DNA from: Curtobacterium sp. ISL-83
GTDB taxonomy: Bacteria > Actinomycetota > Actinomycetes > Actinomycetales > Microbacteriaceae
Assembly: GCF_018613895.1 (NCBI RefSeq)
Contig: NZ_JAGGPH010000012.1
Location: 124,001-188,000 of the forward strand
Direction of reading: 5' to 3'
Length of the DNA: 64,000 bases
Position 1 is the first letter of the stretch. Every line of letters starts with the position of its first letter. The position numbers were made by a program, and so were the translations under genes. The notes below the pieces were generated by a model. That model ran no database searches. It saw only the letters and a list, made by a program, of their open reading frames with translations, and was not told the origin of the DNA. Positions 20,929-29,171 of the stretch are shown piece by piece.

Positions 20929-21414
20929 CTACCGGGACTCCCGGTCCCCTGCGACCGTCCGCTCGGACGGTTCGTCGTCGGTCCCGTGCGAGCCCGACCC
21001 GGCGACACGCGTGCCCGCGACGGCACCGAGCACGCCGTTGACGAACCCCGCGGATTCCTCCGTGGAGAGCGACTGGGCGAGCTCGACGGCCTCGGCGATC
21101 GCGACGGCGTCGGGGACGTCGGCGTTGAACCGGATCTCCCACACGCCCATCCGCAGGATGCAGCGGTCGAGCACCGGCATGCGTGAGATCGACCACCCCT
21201 GCGCGTGCTCGACGATCACCTTGTCGATCTCGTGCCGGGCCTCGTCGACGCCGGTCACGATCTGCCGCGCGTAGTCCCAGCTGGAGGCGCGCTCCGGCTG
21301 GTCGAGGTGCCGGACGGTCTCGGTCGCCAAGACGTCCGAGATCGGCAGCTCGCGGACCTCCGCCACGTACAGCATGTCGAGGGCGCGCTTGCGGGCCTTC
21401 GAACGAGCACTCAT
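20929..21414 (-). CDS. nusB: Transcription antitermination factor NusB
   Basis: A 161-residue all-helical factor that binds boxA RNA with S10 (NusE) in rRNA antitermination. The N-terminus MSARSKARKRALDMLYVAEV and the core RMPVLDRCILRMGVWEIRFN, DAVAIAEAVELAQSLSTEES and GFVNGVLGAV are characteristic. A Gly/Ser/acidic C-terminal tail of about 25 residues is extra. It follows efp by 11 bp. Confidence 0.96.
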   Translation of the reverse strand: MSARSKARKRALDMLYVAEVRELPISDVLATETVRHLDQPERASSWDYARQIVTGVDEARHEIDKVIVEHAQGWSISRMPVLDRCILRMGVWEIRFNADVPDAVAIAEAVELAQSLSTEESAGFVNGVLGAVAGTRVAGSGSHGTDDEPSERTVAGDRESR

Positions 21415-21425
21415 CGGGTCAGCGC

Positions 21426-21986
21426 CTAGTCGTTGACGCGGCCGAGGTAGTTGCCGTCGCGCGTGTCGACCTTGACCTTGGTGCCGGACTCCAGGAACAG
21501 CGGGACCTGGATCTGGTACCCGGTCGAGATCGTCGCCGGCTTCGTGCCACCGGACGACCGGTCGCCCTGCAGGCCCGGCTCGGTCTCGATCGTGGTGACG
21601 ATCGAGGTCGGGAGCTCGACGTAGAGCGGCGTGCCCTCGTTCATGGCGATCGTGACGGTCGCCTCCTCGAGCAGGAAGTTCGACGCGTCGCCCACGACGG
21701 TGGCCGCCACGGGGATCTGGTCGTAGGTGTCCAGGTCCATGAACACGTAGCTGTCGCCGTCGTTGTACAGGAACTGGTAGTCACGACGGTCGACGACCGC
21801 GGTGTCGATCTTCGCGCCGGCGTTGAAGGTGCGGTCGACGACCTTGCCGGACACGACGTTCTTCAGCTTGGTGCGCACGAAGGCGCCGCCCTTGCCGGGC
21901 TTCACGTGCTGGAACTCGACGACCGACCAAAACTGGCCGTCGATGATGAGAACGGCGCCGTTCTTGATGTCAGTGGTGCTCGCCAT
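21426..21986 (-). CDS. efp: Translation elongation factor P
   Basis: A 186-residue EF-P that relieves ribosome stalling at polyproline. The loop KPGKGGAFV carries Lys32 at the tip. The second and third OB domains ([40 protein letters not shown]) are complete. The ATG at 21986 has GGAAG 5 nt upstream. No epmA-like modification gene is in the window; actinobacterial EF-P can work with an unmodified lysine loop. Confidence 0.97.
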   Translation of the reverse strand: MASTTDIKNGAVLIIDGQFWSVVEFQHVKPGKGGAFVRTKLKNVVSGKVVDRTFNAGAKIDTAVVDRRDYQFLYNDGDSYVFMDLDTYDQIPVAATVVGDASNFLLEEATVTIAMNEGTPLYVELPTSIVTTIETEPGLQGDRSSGGTKPATISTGYQIQVPLFLESGTKVKVDTRDGNYLGRVND

Positions 21987-22041
21987 GGGTCTTCCGTTCG
22001 ATGGTGTTGTGAAGGTCTGCGGGCCGCGGGAGCCCCGGACG

Positions 22042-22047
22042 AGTGTA
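22042..22047 (-). promoter_or_regulatory. -10 element for efp-nusB
   Basis: TACACT on the minus strand, 55 bp upstream of the efp ATG. No convincing -35 hexamer. It lies just downstream of the hairpin that ends the ABC1-kinase transcript, as expected for a new promoter. Confidence 0.4.
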
Positions 22048-22053
22048 GCGGAC

Positions 22054-22077
22054 GCCTCCGGCGGTGCCGCCGGAGGC
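22054..22077 (-). terminator. Hairpin terminator after the ABC1-kinase gene
   Basis: A perfect palindrome with arms 22054-22064 and 22067-22077 (GCCTCCGGCGG and complement), 17 bp beyond the stop of the upstream gene on the minus strand. No T tract. Confidence 0.65.
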
Positions 22078-22094
22078 AACGCGCCCGGGCGCGG

Positions 22095-23786
22095 TCACTG
22101 CCGTCGCTTGGCCACCCAGGCGTCGACCGCCGCCCAGAGCAGGAGGACGACGGCGGCTCCCCCGAGCAGCCCACCCGCCATCCCGGTGGACAGCACCGCG
22201 GTCGGCCGTGCCGGGGTCGTCAGGTACACCACCGCCAGGACGCCAGCACCCGACCCGAGCAGCACGAGTAGGACCCGGCGGATCAGCCCCGAGACGATCG
22301 TGCGGTCTCGACTGTCGGCGAACAACCGGATGTTGACGGAGAACTTGCCGTTCTCGACGGCTTCCCCGATCCGGTCGACCCGCCGTGGCAACCGGCGGAG
22401 CGTCGACACCGCGCCGAACACCTCGCGCACCGCCAGGTCGCGGAGTGCCGTCGGTCGCAGCTGGTCGCGGATCTGCTCCGCCGCCAGGGCGCGCGACTCC
22501 TCGAGCAGGTCGAAGGACGGTGCCAGCGTGCGGAGCGTCCCCTCGAAGATCGCCAGTGCGCGAGCAGCGGCGACGAAGTCGGCGGGCGCCTTCAGGCGGT
22601 ACCGGCCGAACACCTCGACCGCGTTGTCGACCGTGTCGACCCCGATCCGGGCACCCGGGCCGAGCTCGTCGGCCACGAACCGCGCGATGTCCCGTCGGAA
22701 GTCCGGCTCGTCGAGCGGGTCCCGCACCGGGGCCATGCGGAGCACGCCGTCCGCGATCCGCGACGTGTCCCCCTGGATGTAGCCGGCCAGGAGGTCCTGG
22801 ACGATGTCCCGGAGACCCGGGTCGAGCCTCCCGATCGATCCGAAGTCGATGAGCGCCGGCCGCCCGTCGGGCAGCAGCACGACGTTCCCCGGGTGCAGGT
22901 CCGCGTGGTACAGGCCGTCGAAGACGACCTGGCGGACGAACGCGCCGAGCACGGCGCGCATCGGCGCGTCGAGGTCCTGGTCCGAACCGGACGCGCGGAC
23001 CGCGCTGAGGGTGTCGCCGTCGAGGAACTGCATCACCAGCACCCGCTGGCCGGACAGGTCCGGGTACGGGTCCGGGAAGACGACCTCGTCGGGGCGGGCG
23101 CTCCGGGCCTGGGCTGCGCGCAGCGCGGAGAGGTTCCGGAGCTCCGACACGAAGTCCACCTGGCGGATCAGGTCGGCCGCGTACTGCGCGGCGACGTCCG
23201 ACACCCCGACCTGGCGGGCCTCGGCCGACGTCCGCGCCAGGAAGCGGACCACCCGGAGCGCGATGTCGACGTCGCGGCGCACGGCGGCGTCGATGCCCGG
23301 ACGCTGCACCTTGACGGCGACCTCGGTGCCGTCCCGGAGGGTCGCACGGTGGACCTGCGCGATCGACGCCGCTGCGATCGGCTCGCGGTCGAACGCCGCG
23401 AAGACCTCGTCGACGGGGGCACCGAGTTCGTGCTCGAGGAGCTGCAGGACCGCCTCGGCCGGCGCGGGCGTCACGCTGCGCTGCAGGTGCGCGAGCCCGA
23501 CCGTCCACTCCTCGGGCAGCAGGTCGTCCCGCGTCGAGAGCAGCTGGCCCATCTTCACGAAGCCGCCGCCGGCTTCCTCGAGGGCCCGGCGGAGGTGCTC
23601 GGCCTGGTCACGACGGAGGTCCGCGGTCGCCGGGTCGTGGGAGAAGTCGAGGCGACGGAACGGCAGCAGGTGGTGGCGTCGGGCGATCGAGAGCAGTTCG
23701 GCGAACCGGCGGCCGCGGGACCGGAGGGTGGCGACCTCGGTCTCCTGCTGGCTGGCGAAGTCGCTCAGACGGGGCGGTTTGGGCAC
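22095..23786 (-). CDS. ABC1/UbiB-family atypical kinase, membrane-anchored
   Basis: 563 residues. The atypical-kinase marks of the ADCK/UbiB family are all seen: KxGQ motif GGGFVKMGQLLSTR, alanine-rich loop AAASIAQVHRA, catalytic Lys region DGTEVAVKVQRPGI, catalytic loop YHADLHPGNVVLLPDG and metal-binding ALIDFGSIGRL. Two transmembrane helices close the C-terminus (VLLVLLGSGAGVLAVVYL, GGLLGGAAVVLLLWAAV). UbiB-type proteins support quinone/isoprenoid-lipid metabolism; actinobacteria use menaquinone, so the exact role is open. GTG at 23786 (MPKPPRLSDFASQQET) is preferred over a longer frame whose first 51 codons do not look like the family. Confidence 0.85.
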   Translation of the reverse strand: MPKPPRLSDFASQQETEVATLRSRGRRFAELLSIARRHHLLPFRRLDFSHDPATADLRRDQAEHLRRALEEAGGGFVKMGQLLSTRDDLLPEEWTVGLAHLQRSVTPAPAEAVLQLLEHELGAPVDEVFAAFDREPIAAASIAQVHRATLRDGTEVAVKVQRPGIDAAVRRDVDIALRVVRFLARTSAEARQVGVSDVAAQYAADLIRQVDFVSELRNLSALRAAQARSARPDEVVFPDPYPDLSGQRVLVMQFLDGDTLSAVRASGSDQDLDAPMRAVLGAFVRQVVFDGLYHADLHPGNVVLLPDGRPALIDFGSIGRLDPGLRDIVQDLLAGYIQGDTSRIADGVLRMAPVRDPLDEPDFRRDIARFVADELGPGARIGVDTVDNAVEVFGRYRLKAPADFVAAARALAIFEGTLRTLAPSFDLLEESRALAAEQIRDQLRPTALRDLAVREVFGAVSTLRRLPRRVDRIGEAVENGKFSVNIRLFADSRDRTIVSGLIRRVLLVLLGSGAGVLAVVYLTTPARPTAVLSTGMAGGLLGGAAVVLLLWAAVDAWVAKRRQ

Positions 23787-24077
23787 GTGCTCAGTCTGCT
23801 CCGCGGGGCTGGGTCCGCAGGGTACGTCCAGGGCATCCCTCCACAGCCTGGAGGCGCGGCGCGCGTTCCACAGGACGGCGTGCGCCGGCGCACACGGCCG
23901 GGCGATCTGGAATACGACATCTCGACCACTGTGCTCCAAGACCTGGAGAAAATACCGTGGTGGTCGGAAGCGGACCGGCGCCTCGCGACGCGCGCGCTGC
24001 GCCGACGGAACGCGTCCGCTGCACTGAGCGTGGCGACCGAGGGCGACGCGGGCGGGCGGCCGGGCGCCGGCGGCGGA
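23787..24077. other. Non-coding spacer between aroB and the ABC1-kinase gene
   Basis: 291 bp without a credible gene. It contains an unusually AT-rich patch at about 23926-23958 (GAATACGACATC...GAGAAAATACC) that may be the kinase promoter; on the minus strand TATTTT and TATTCC could serve as -10 elements. A small hairpin, CTCCA-N5-TGGAG, lies in the same patch. Confidence 0.5.
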
Positions 24078-25175
24078 CTAGACGCCGACCTCCTGGTACG
24101 CCGTGAAGAGGAGGTGGTCCTCCGGCCCCTCCAGGGTCGTCGGCTTGCCCACCCCGTCGAGGATGATGAACCGCAGCATCCCGGCCCGGGCCTTCTTGTC
24201 CCGACGCATCGCCGCGAGCAGGCCCTCCCAGCGGCCGAGCCCGTAGGTCGTGGGGAGCTCGAGGGACTCCAGGATCGCGCGGTGCCGGTCGACGGTGGCG
24301 TCGTCCAGGTGCCCGGTCAGCCGCGCGAGCTCCGCCGCGAACACCATGCCGACGGCGACCGCAGCACCGTGCCGCCACTGGTACCGCTCCGCGTGTTCGA
24401 TCGCGTGCCCGAGCGTGTGTCCGTAGTTCAGGATCTCCCGGCGCCCCTGCTCGGTGAAGTCGTCGGACACGACCTGGGCCTTCAACTCGATCGCGAGCTC
24501 GACCACACGGCGGAACTCGGGGGTGGTCGGGTCCGTGACCCGGGCGACGTCGGCCTCGACGATGTCCAGGATCTCCGGCACCGCGATGAACCCCGCCTTC
24601 ACGATCTCGGCGAAACCGGTGAGGATCTCGTTGCGTGGCAGCGTGCGGACGAGGTCGAGGTCGGCGACGACCGCCCTGGGCGGGTAGAAGGCGCCGACGA
24701 GGTTCTTGCCCTCGTTCGTGTTGATGCCGGTCTTGCCGCCGACGCTGGCGTCCACCATCCCGAGCACGCTCGTCGGGATCGCGACGTACGGCACGCCGCG
24801 CAGCCAGGTCGCGGCCACGAAGCCCGCGAGGTCGGTGACGGCTCCGCCGCCGAGTCCGATGACGGCGTCGGTGCGGGTGAAGTCGGCCTGGCCCATGATC
24901 TGCCAGCAGAACGACGCGACCTCGATCCGCTTCGCGCCCTCGGCATCGGGGACCTCGGCGATGAGCGCCTCGAGCCCGGCCGCCACCAGCGTCGCGCGGA
25001 GGTCGTTCGCCCGGGCTCCGAGTGTCGGTGCGTGGACGATGAGCACCTTCGCGACGCGGGGACCCAGGAGCGTGGGCACGGCGTCGAGCAGCCCGTTGCC
25101 GACGAGCACGTCGTAGCCGTCGTCGCCCCCGACGGGGATGCGGGTGGTGCCCTCCGGAAGGACTTGCTCGGTCAC
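24078..25175 (-). CDS. aroB: 3-dehydroquinate synthase
   Basis: Converts DAHP to 3-dehydroquinate using NAD+ and a divalent metal. The 365 residues include the NAD-binding GLGGGAVTDLAGFVAATWLRG, IPTSVLGMVDASVGGKTGIN, the metal ligands in FAEIVKAGF and NYGHTLGHAIEH, and the C-terminal DKKARAGMLRFIIL. The GTG start overlaps the aroK stop by 4 bp. Last gene of aroC-aroK-aroB. Confidence 0.97.
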   Translation of the reverse strand: MTEQVLPEGTTRIPVGGDDGYDVLVGNGLLDAVPTLLGPRVAKVLIVHAPTLGARANDLRATLVAAGLEALIAEVPDAEGAKRIEVASFCWQIMGQADFTRTDAVIGLGGGAVTDLAGFVAATWLRGVPYVAIPTSVLGMVDASVGGKTGINTNEGKNLVGAFYPPRAVVADLDLVRTLPRNEILTGFAEIVKAGFIAVPEILDIVEADVARVTDPTTPEFRRVVELAIELKAQVVSDDFTEQGRREILNYGHTLGHAIEHAERYQWRHGAAVAVGMVFAAELARLTGHLDDATVDRHRAILESLELPTTYGLGRWEGLLAAMRRDKKARAGMLRFIILDGVGKPTTLEGPEDHLLFTAYQEVGV

Positions 25176-25690
25176 GGTGCTCCTCGGTTCGGGTCGCGGA
25201 CCCAGGCGACGATGTCGGCCACCACGTGGGACATCGGTCGCCGGGAGGTGTCCACGACGATGTGGGCGAGCTCGGCGTAGGTCGCCGCGCGTTCGTCCGT
25301 GATGGTCTGCCAGGCGTCGAGGCCACCGCTGGCGAGCAGCGGCCGGTCCGACCCGGCGATGCGTTCGGCGACGGCCTCGGGCGAGACCGTCAGCAGCACG
25401 ATCCGCGCGCCGGACAACGCCGCACGGGTGTCCGCGTGCGTGACGGCCCCGCCGCCGACCGCGATCACGCCCCCGGTCGACATGGCCGATCGGACCGCGT
25501 CCGCTTCGAGCAGACGGAAGGCGGGCTCGCCGCGCTCCGCGAAGATGGTCGGGATCCGCCCGTGCTCACGCACGATGACGCGGTCGGTGTCGGTGAACGG
25601 CACCCCGAGTGCCTTGGCGACCCGCTTGCCGACGCTCGACTTGCCGGCCCCCATCGGTCCGATGAGGACGACCGGATCGGTGTCGCTCAC
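25172..25690 (-). CDS. aroK: Shikimate kinase
   Basis: 172 residues. P-loop [13 protein letters not shown] at residues 11-23; shikimate-binding Asp and Arg in [14 protein letters not shown]; the GG-G motif VIAVGGGAV; lid Arg in GSDRPLLA. Phosphorylates shikimate at O3 with ATP. GTG start at 25690 overlaps aroC by 4 bp and its stop overlaps aroB by 4 bp. Confidence 0.96.
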   Translation of the reverse strand: MSDTDPVVLIGPMGAGKSSVGKRVAKALGVPFTDTDRVIVREHGRIPTIFAERGEPAFRLLEADAVRSAMSTGGVIAVGGGAVTHADTRAALSGARIVLLTVSPEAVAERIAGSDRPLLASGGLDAWQTITDERAATYAELAHIVVDTSRRPMSHVVADIVAWVRDPNRGAP

Positions 25691-26907
25691 CAGGTGCCGG
25701 ACGAGGCCACCGGCTCCGTCCTGCTGGAGCGGAGGGTCTCGGGGATCGATGCCAGGTAGGACTCGAGGTTGCGCTTGGTCTCCAGGACGTTGTCCCCGCC
25801 GAACTTCTCGAGCACCGCGTCCGCGAGCACCAGCGCCACCATCGCCTCGGCCACGACGCCGGCCGCCGGTACGGCGCAGACGTCCGACCGCTGGTGGTGC
25901 GCGGACGCGTCCTCACCGGTGGCGACGTCGATGGTGTGCAGCGCGTGCGGCACGGTGGCGATGGGCTTCATCCCGGCGCGGACGCGCAGGACGGTGCCGG
26001 TCGACATCCCGCCCTCGGTCCCACCGGCACGGTCGGTCGTCCGGACGATCTCGCCGTCCTCCCGGTACAGCTCGTCGTGGGCAGCGGACCCGCGCCGACC
26101 GGCGGTCGCGAAGCCGTCCCCGATCTCGACGCCCTTGATCGCCTGGATGCCCATGATCGCCGCAGCGAGCCGGGCGTCGAGGCGTCGGTCCCACTGCACG
26201 TGCGAGCCGAGTCCCGGCGGGACGCCGTAGAACAGCACCTCGACGACGCCGCCGAGGGTGTCGCCGTCCTTCTTCGCGGCCTCCACCTCGGTGACCATGC
26301 GCGCCGAGGTCTCCGCGTCGAAGCAGCGCAGCTGGTCGTCGTCGAGCCGGTCGACGTCGTCTGGCAGGGGCAGGGCTGTGCCGTCGGGCACCCGCACCGT
26401 GCCGACCTGCAGGGTGTGCGCGACCGAACGGATGCCGAGCTCGGCCAGGAAGGCCTTCGCGACGGCACCGAGCGCGACGCGTGCGGCGGTCTCGCGGGCG
26501 GACGCGCGCTCGAGGATCGGGCGGGCCTCGTCGAAGCCGTACTTCTGCATGCCGACGAGGTCCGCGTGGCCGGGCCGCGGACGGGTCAGGGGCGCGCTGC
26601 GACCGCGGGACATCTCGGTCGGCTCGACGGGCTCGGGGTTCATCACCTCGACCCACTTGGGCCACTCGGTGTTGCCGATGCGGATCGCGATGGGACTGCC
26701 CATCGAGAACCCGTGACGGACGCCGGCGGACACGTGCAGTTCGTCCTGCTCGAACTTCATGCGCGAGCCGCGGCCGTAGCCGAGCTTCCGGCGCGCGAGG
26801 TCGGCTCGGATGGACTCGAACGACACCGGGACGCCCGCGGGCAGACCCTCGAGCATCGCGACGAGTTCGGGTCCGTGGGACTCACCAGCGGTCAACCAAC
26901 GAAGCAT
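25687..26907 (-). CDS. aroC: Chorismate synthase
   Basis: Makes chorismate from EPSP using reduced FMN. 406 residues. The three family signatures are present: [20 protein letters not shown] near the start, [12 protein letters not shown], and [15 protein letters not shown] with [18 protein letters not shown]. Later [13 protein letters not shown] and the C-terminal [20 protein letters not shown] are also seen. Start at 26907 ([12 protein letters not shown]) with GGGAGG 9 nt upstream; an ATG at 26916 would be too close to that site. First gene of its operon. Confidence 0.97.
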   Translation of the reverse strand: MLRWLTAGESHGPELVAMLEGLPAGVPVSFESIRADLARRKLGYGRGSRMKFEQDELHVSAGVRHGFSMGSPIAIRIGNTEWPKWVEVMNPEPVEPTEMSRGRSAPLTRPRPGHADLVGMQKYGFDEARPILERASARETAARVALGAVAKAFLAELGIRSVAHTLQVGTVRVPDGTALPLPDDVDRLDDDQLRCFDAETSARMVTEVEAAKKDGDTLGGVVEVLFYGVPPGLGSHVQWDRRLDARLAAAIMGIQAIKGVEIGDGFATAGRRGSAAHDELYREDGEIVRTTDRAGGTEGGMSTGTVLRVRAGMKPIATVPHALHTIDVATGEDASAHHQRSDVCAVPAAGVVAEAMVALVLADAVLEKFGGDNVLETKRNLESYLASIPETLRSSRTEPVASSGTW

Positions 26908-26957
26908 GGTGACCATCCTCCCACAGGGCTCAGCCGTGCGACGCGTGCCGGATGCGG

Positions 26958-26998
26958 GCCGGCCGCCAGCGCCCCACGGAGGGGCACTGGCGGCCGGC
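26958..26998 (-). terminator. Strong hairpin terminator after mltG
   Basis: An 18-bp stem (26958-26975 with 26981-26998, one mismatch) with loop ACGGA, 18 bp past the mltG stop on the minus strand. It separates mltG from the aro operon. Confidence 0.8.
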
Positions 26999-27015
26999 AC
27001 GATCCGCGGTCGGGG

Positions 27016-28689
27016 CTACTGGTAGCTCGGGTGCGCCCGGAGCCACGCCTGGAACTGCTCGACCGCCGCGAGGTGCTGGTCGTACGTGTCCGAGAACACG
27101 GTCTCCCCCGTCTGCAGGTTCACCGTCACGAAGTAGAGCCAGTTGCCGGGCGCCTCGTGGACGATCGCCTTGATGGCGATGTCCCCGGGGTTCGAGATCG
27201 GTGCGGGCGGCAGGCCAGCGTGCACGTACGTGTTGAACCGGTTCGACGCGTCCGCCCGCTCGGCGTCCGTCGTCGTGACGGTGTGGGTGTTCCCGGTGCC
27301 GTAGGCGACGGTGGCGTCGGACTGCAGCTTCATGCCGCGGTCGAGGCGGTTCTGGAACACCCGCGCGACCTTCGGGTAGTCCGCGGCGAGCCCGGCCTCC
27401 TTCTGCACGAGCGACGCGAACACGATGACGTGCTCCTGCTGGGCCGGTGCCACACCCGCAGCCGTCAGGTGTTCCTTCATCGTGTCGACCATCGACTTGA
27501 AGTACTGGGTCGCGGTCCAGCCGGGGTTGATCGGGTAGGTCGCGGGGAACAGCCACCCCTCGAGCGTCGTGACGCCGGCGGGCAGCCCGTAGGCGGACAG
27601 GTTCTTCGCTGCTGCGTCGACCTCGGCCTTCGACAGCCCGGCCTTCGAGACCATGCCGGCCTCGATGTCCTGCAGCGCGGTCCCCTCAGGGATCACGATC
27701 GACGCCTGGACGCGGTTCGTCTTGTCCTGCAGGGCCGCGAGCGCCGCCTTCGAGCTCATCTTCTTCTTGAGCGCGTAGGAGCCCGGCTGGAACTGCACGT
27801 TCGGCGAGGCGAGCAGCAGCTTGTAGAAGACCTTCGAGCTCTTGACGACGCCGCTCCGCTCCAGCGTCTTCGCGACGTCCTCGCCGATGTCGCCCTGCTT
27901 GATGGTGATCGTCACCTTGGCTGTGCCGGATCCGGAGTAGTCGTCGGGTTCCTGCGCGCCGGTGAACGCCGCCGTGATCTGCTGGAACTTCGGGACGACG
28001 AACGCGTAGGCGCCGACCCCGGCCGCGAGGACGATCGCGACGATGACGAGCCCCGCGATGAGCGGACCCCGTCGACGCTTCGGTCGTTGGCCGCGGGGCG
28101 GCCTGGAGGCGCGCCCTCCACCGCCACGGCCGCCGCCCGAGCCGCCTGCCGCACCGGGTGCGCCGGCGGCGGGTCGGTCGTGGTCGTCGCGCCCGGCCGG
28201 GGTGCCGTGGGTACCCTCGTCGACACCGGCGGACGGCATCCCCGCACCGGGGGTCAGGAGGGCGTGGACGTCCGGGTGCAGGTCACCGGGGTGCTCGGCG
28301 TCCGGCGACGACCCGTCGGCGTCGCTGCCGAGGGCCTCGCGGCTGGCCGGGACCGCGGCGCTGCCGGGCGGGACGCGGTTCCCGGCGGCGGGTTCCGCAG
28401 TGCTGGCTCGTGCGCGCTCGTCGTCGAGCGCCGTGTCCGCAGGTGACCGGGCATCGCGTGCGCCGGCCTCGCGGGCGCCGGCCTCGCGGGCTCGGGCCTC
28501 GCGTCGCGAGAGCGGCGGTCGGACTTCGGGCGCAGCGGGTCGGGACCCACCGCCGACGTCAGGGGTGGCCTCACGGTCGGAAGTCGCCTTCCGCCGCTCG
28601 GCGTCGTTGCCGGGCGCGATGATCGCGTTCCAGTCCAGATCGTCTGCCAACGGTCCTCGTGTCTCTCGGTCGGGGAACTCCCTGGGCAC
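27016..28689 (-). CDS. mltG: Endolytic murein transglycosylase MltG
   Basis: 557 residues: a disordered cytoplasmic region of about 215 residues rich in Arg, Ala and Gly (with the coding repeat REAGAREAGARDAR), one membrane helix GPLIAGLVIVAIVLAAGVGA, then the extracellular YceG/MltG domain. That domain has a LysM-like part (SGVVKSSKVFYKLLL) and the catalytic region with Glu in FASLVQKEAGLAADYPKVA, FQNRLDRGMKLQSDATVAYG and LPPAPISNPGDIAIKA. It cleaves nascent glycan strands and sets their length. Start is uncertain: GTG 28689 (no clear ribosome-binding site) or TTG 28650 with GAGGA close upstream. Confidence 0.92.
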   Translation of the reverse strand: MPREFPDRETRGPLADDLDWNAIIAPGNDAERRKATSDREATPDVGGGSRPAAPEVRPPLSRREARAREAGAREAGARDARSPADTALDDERARASTAEPAAGNRVPPGSAAVPASREALGSDADGSSPDAEHPGDLHPDVHALLTPGAGMPSAGVDEGTHGTPAGRDDHDRPAAGAPGAAGGSGGGRGGGGRASRPPRGQRPKRRRGPLIAGLVIVAIVLAAGVGAYAFVVPKFQQITAAFTGAQEPDDYSGSGTAKVTITIKQGDIGEDVAKTLERSGVVKSSKVFYKLLLASPNVQFQPGSYALKKKMSSKAALAALQDKTNRVQASIVIPEGTALQDIEAGMVSKAGLSKAEVDAAAKNLSAYGLPAGVTTLEGWLFPATYPINPGWTATQYFKSMVDTMKEHLTAAGVAPAQQEHVIVFASLVQKEAGLAADYPKVARVFQNRLDRGMKLQSDATVAYGTGNTHTVTTTDAERADASNRFNTYVHAGLPPAPISNPGDIAIKAIVHEAPGNWLYFVTVNLQTGETVFSDTYDQHLAAVEQFQAWLRAHPSYQ

Positions 28690-28719
28690 CGTCGTCGTGC
28701 GACGGAAAGCACAGCCCGC

Positions 28720-29169
28720 TCAGGGGAGCGTGGCCCCGGGAGGGGCACCAGACGTGCGCTCGTGATCGAGCGCATGTTGCAGAATGATAACAGCGGCCGC
28801 TTGGTCGATCACGGCCCGTGAGTTCTTCGTGTTCCGGCCGGCCTGGTGCAGCCCCCGCTGGGCGGTCACGGTGGAGAGCCGCTCGTCGACGAGCCGGACG
28901 GGACGATGGGCCGCGATGCGGGCGGCGAAGGCCCGGGCGTCCTCGGTGGACGGGGTGTCGTCCCCCGACATCGACAGGGGCAGTCCGACCACGATCTCGA
29001 GCACGTCGTACTCGTCCGCCAGGGCGAGGATGCGGCGGAGGTCGCTGCGCTTGTCGCGCGCCACCGTCTCGACCGGGGTGGCCAACAGGCCGTACCGGTC
29101 GCAGACGGCGACACCGATCCGGGCGCGTCCGACGTCGATGCCGAGCCGGCGCCCGGTCCGGATCGACAC
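28720..29169 (-). CDS. ruvX: RuvX/YqgF Holliday-junction resolvase / pre-16S rRNA nuclease
   Basis: 149 residues with the RNase H-like start LGIDVGRARIGVAVCD, IVVGLPLSMSGDD, the acidic VRLVDERLSTVTAQ, and C-terminal SRAVIDQAAAVIILQHALD. The family processes the 5' end of 16S rRNA and was named as a putative Holliday-junction resolvase. GTG start at 29169, two bases after the alaS stop. Position alaS-ruvX-mltG is conserved in actinobacteria. Confidence 0.95.
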   Translation of the reverse strand: MSIRTGRRLGIDVGRARIGVAVCDRYGLLATPVETVARDKRSDLRRILALADEYDVLEIVVGLPLSMSGDDTPSTEDARAFAARIAAHRPVRLVDERLSTVTAQRGLHQAGRNTKNSRAVIDQAAAVIILQHALDHERTSGAPPGATLP

Positions 29170-29171
29170 GG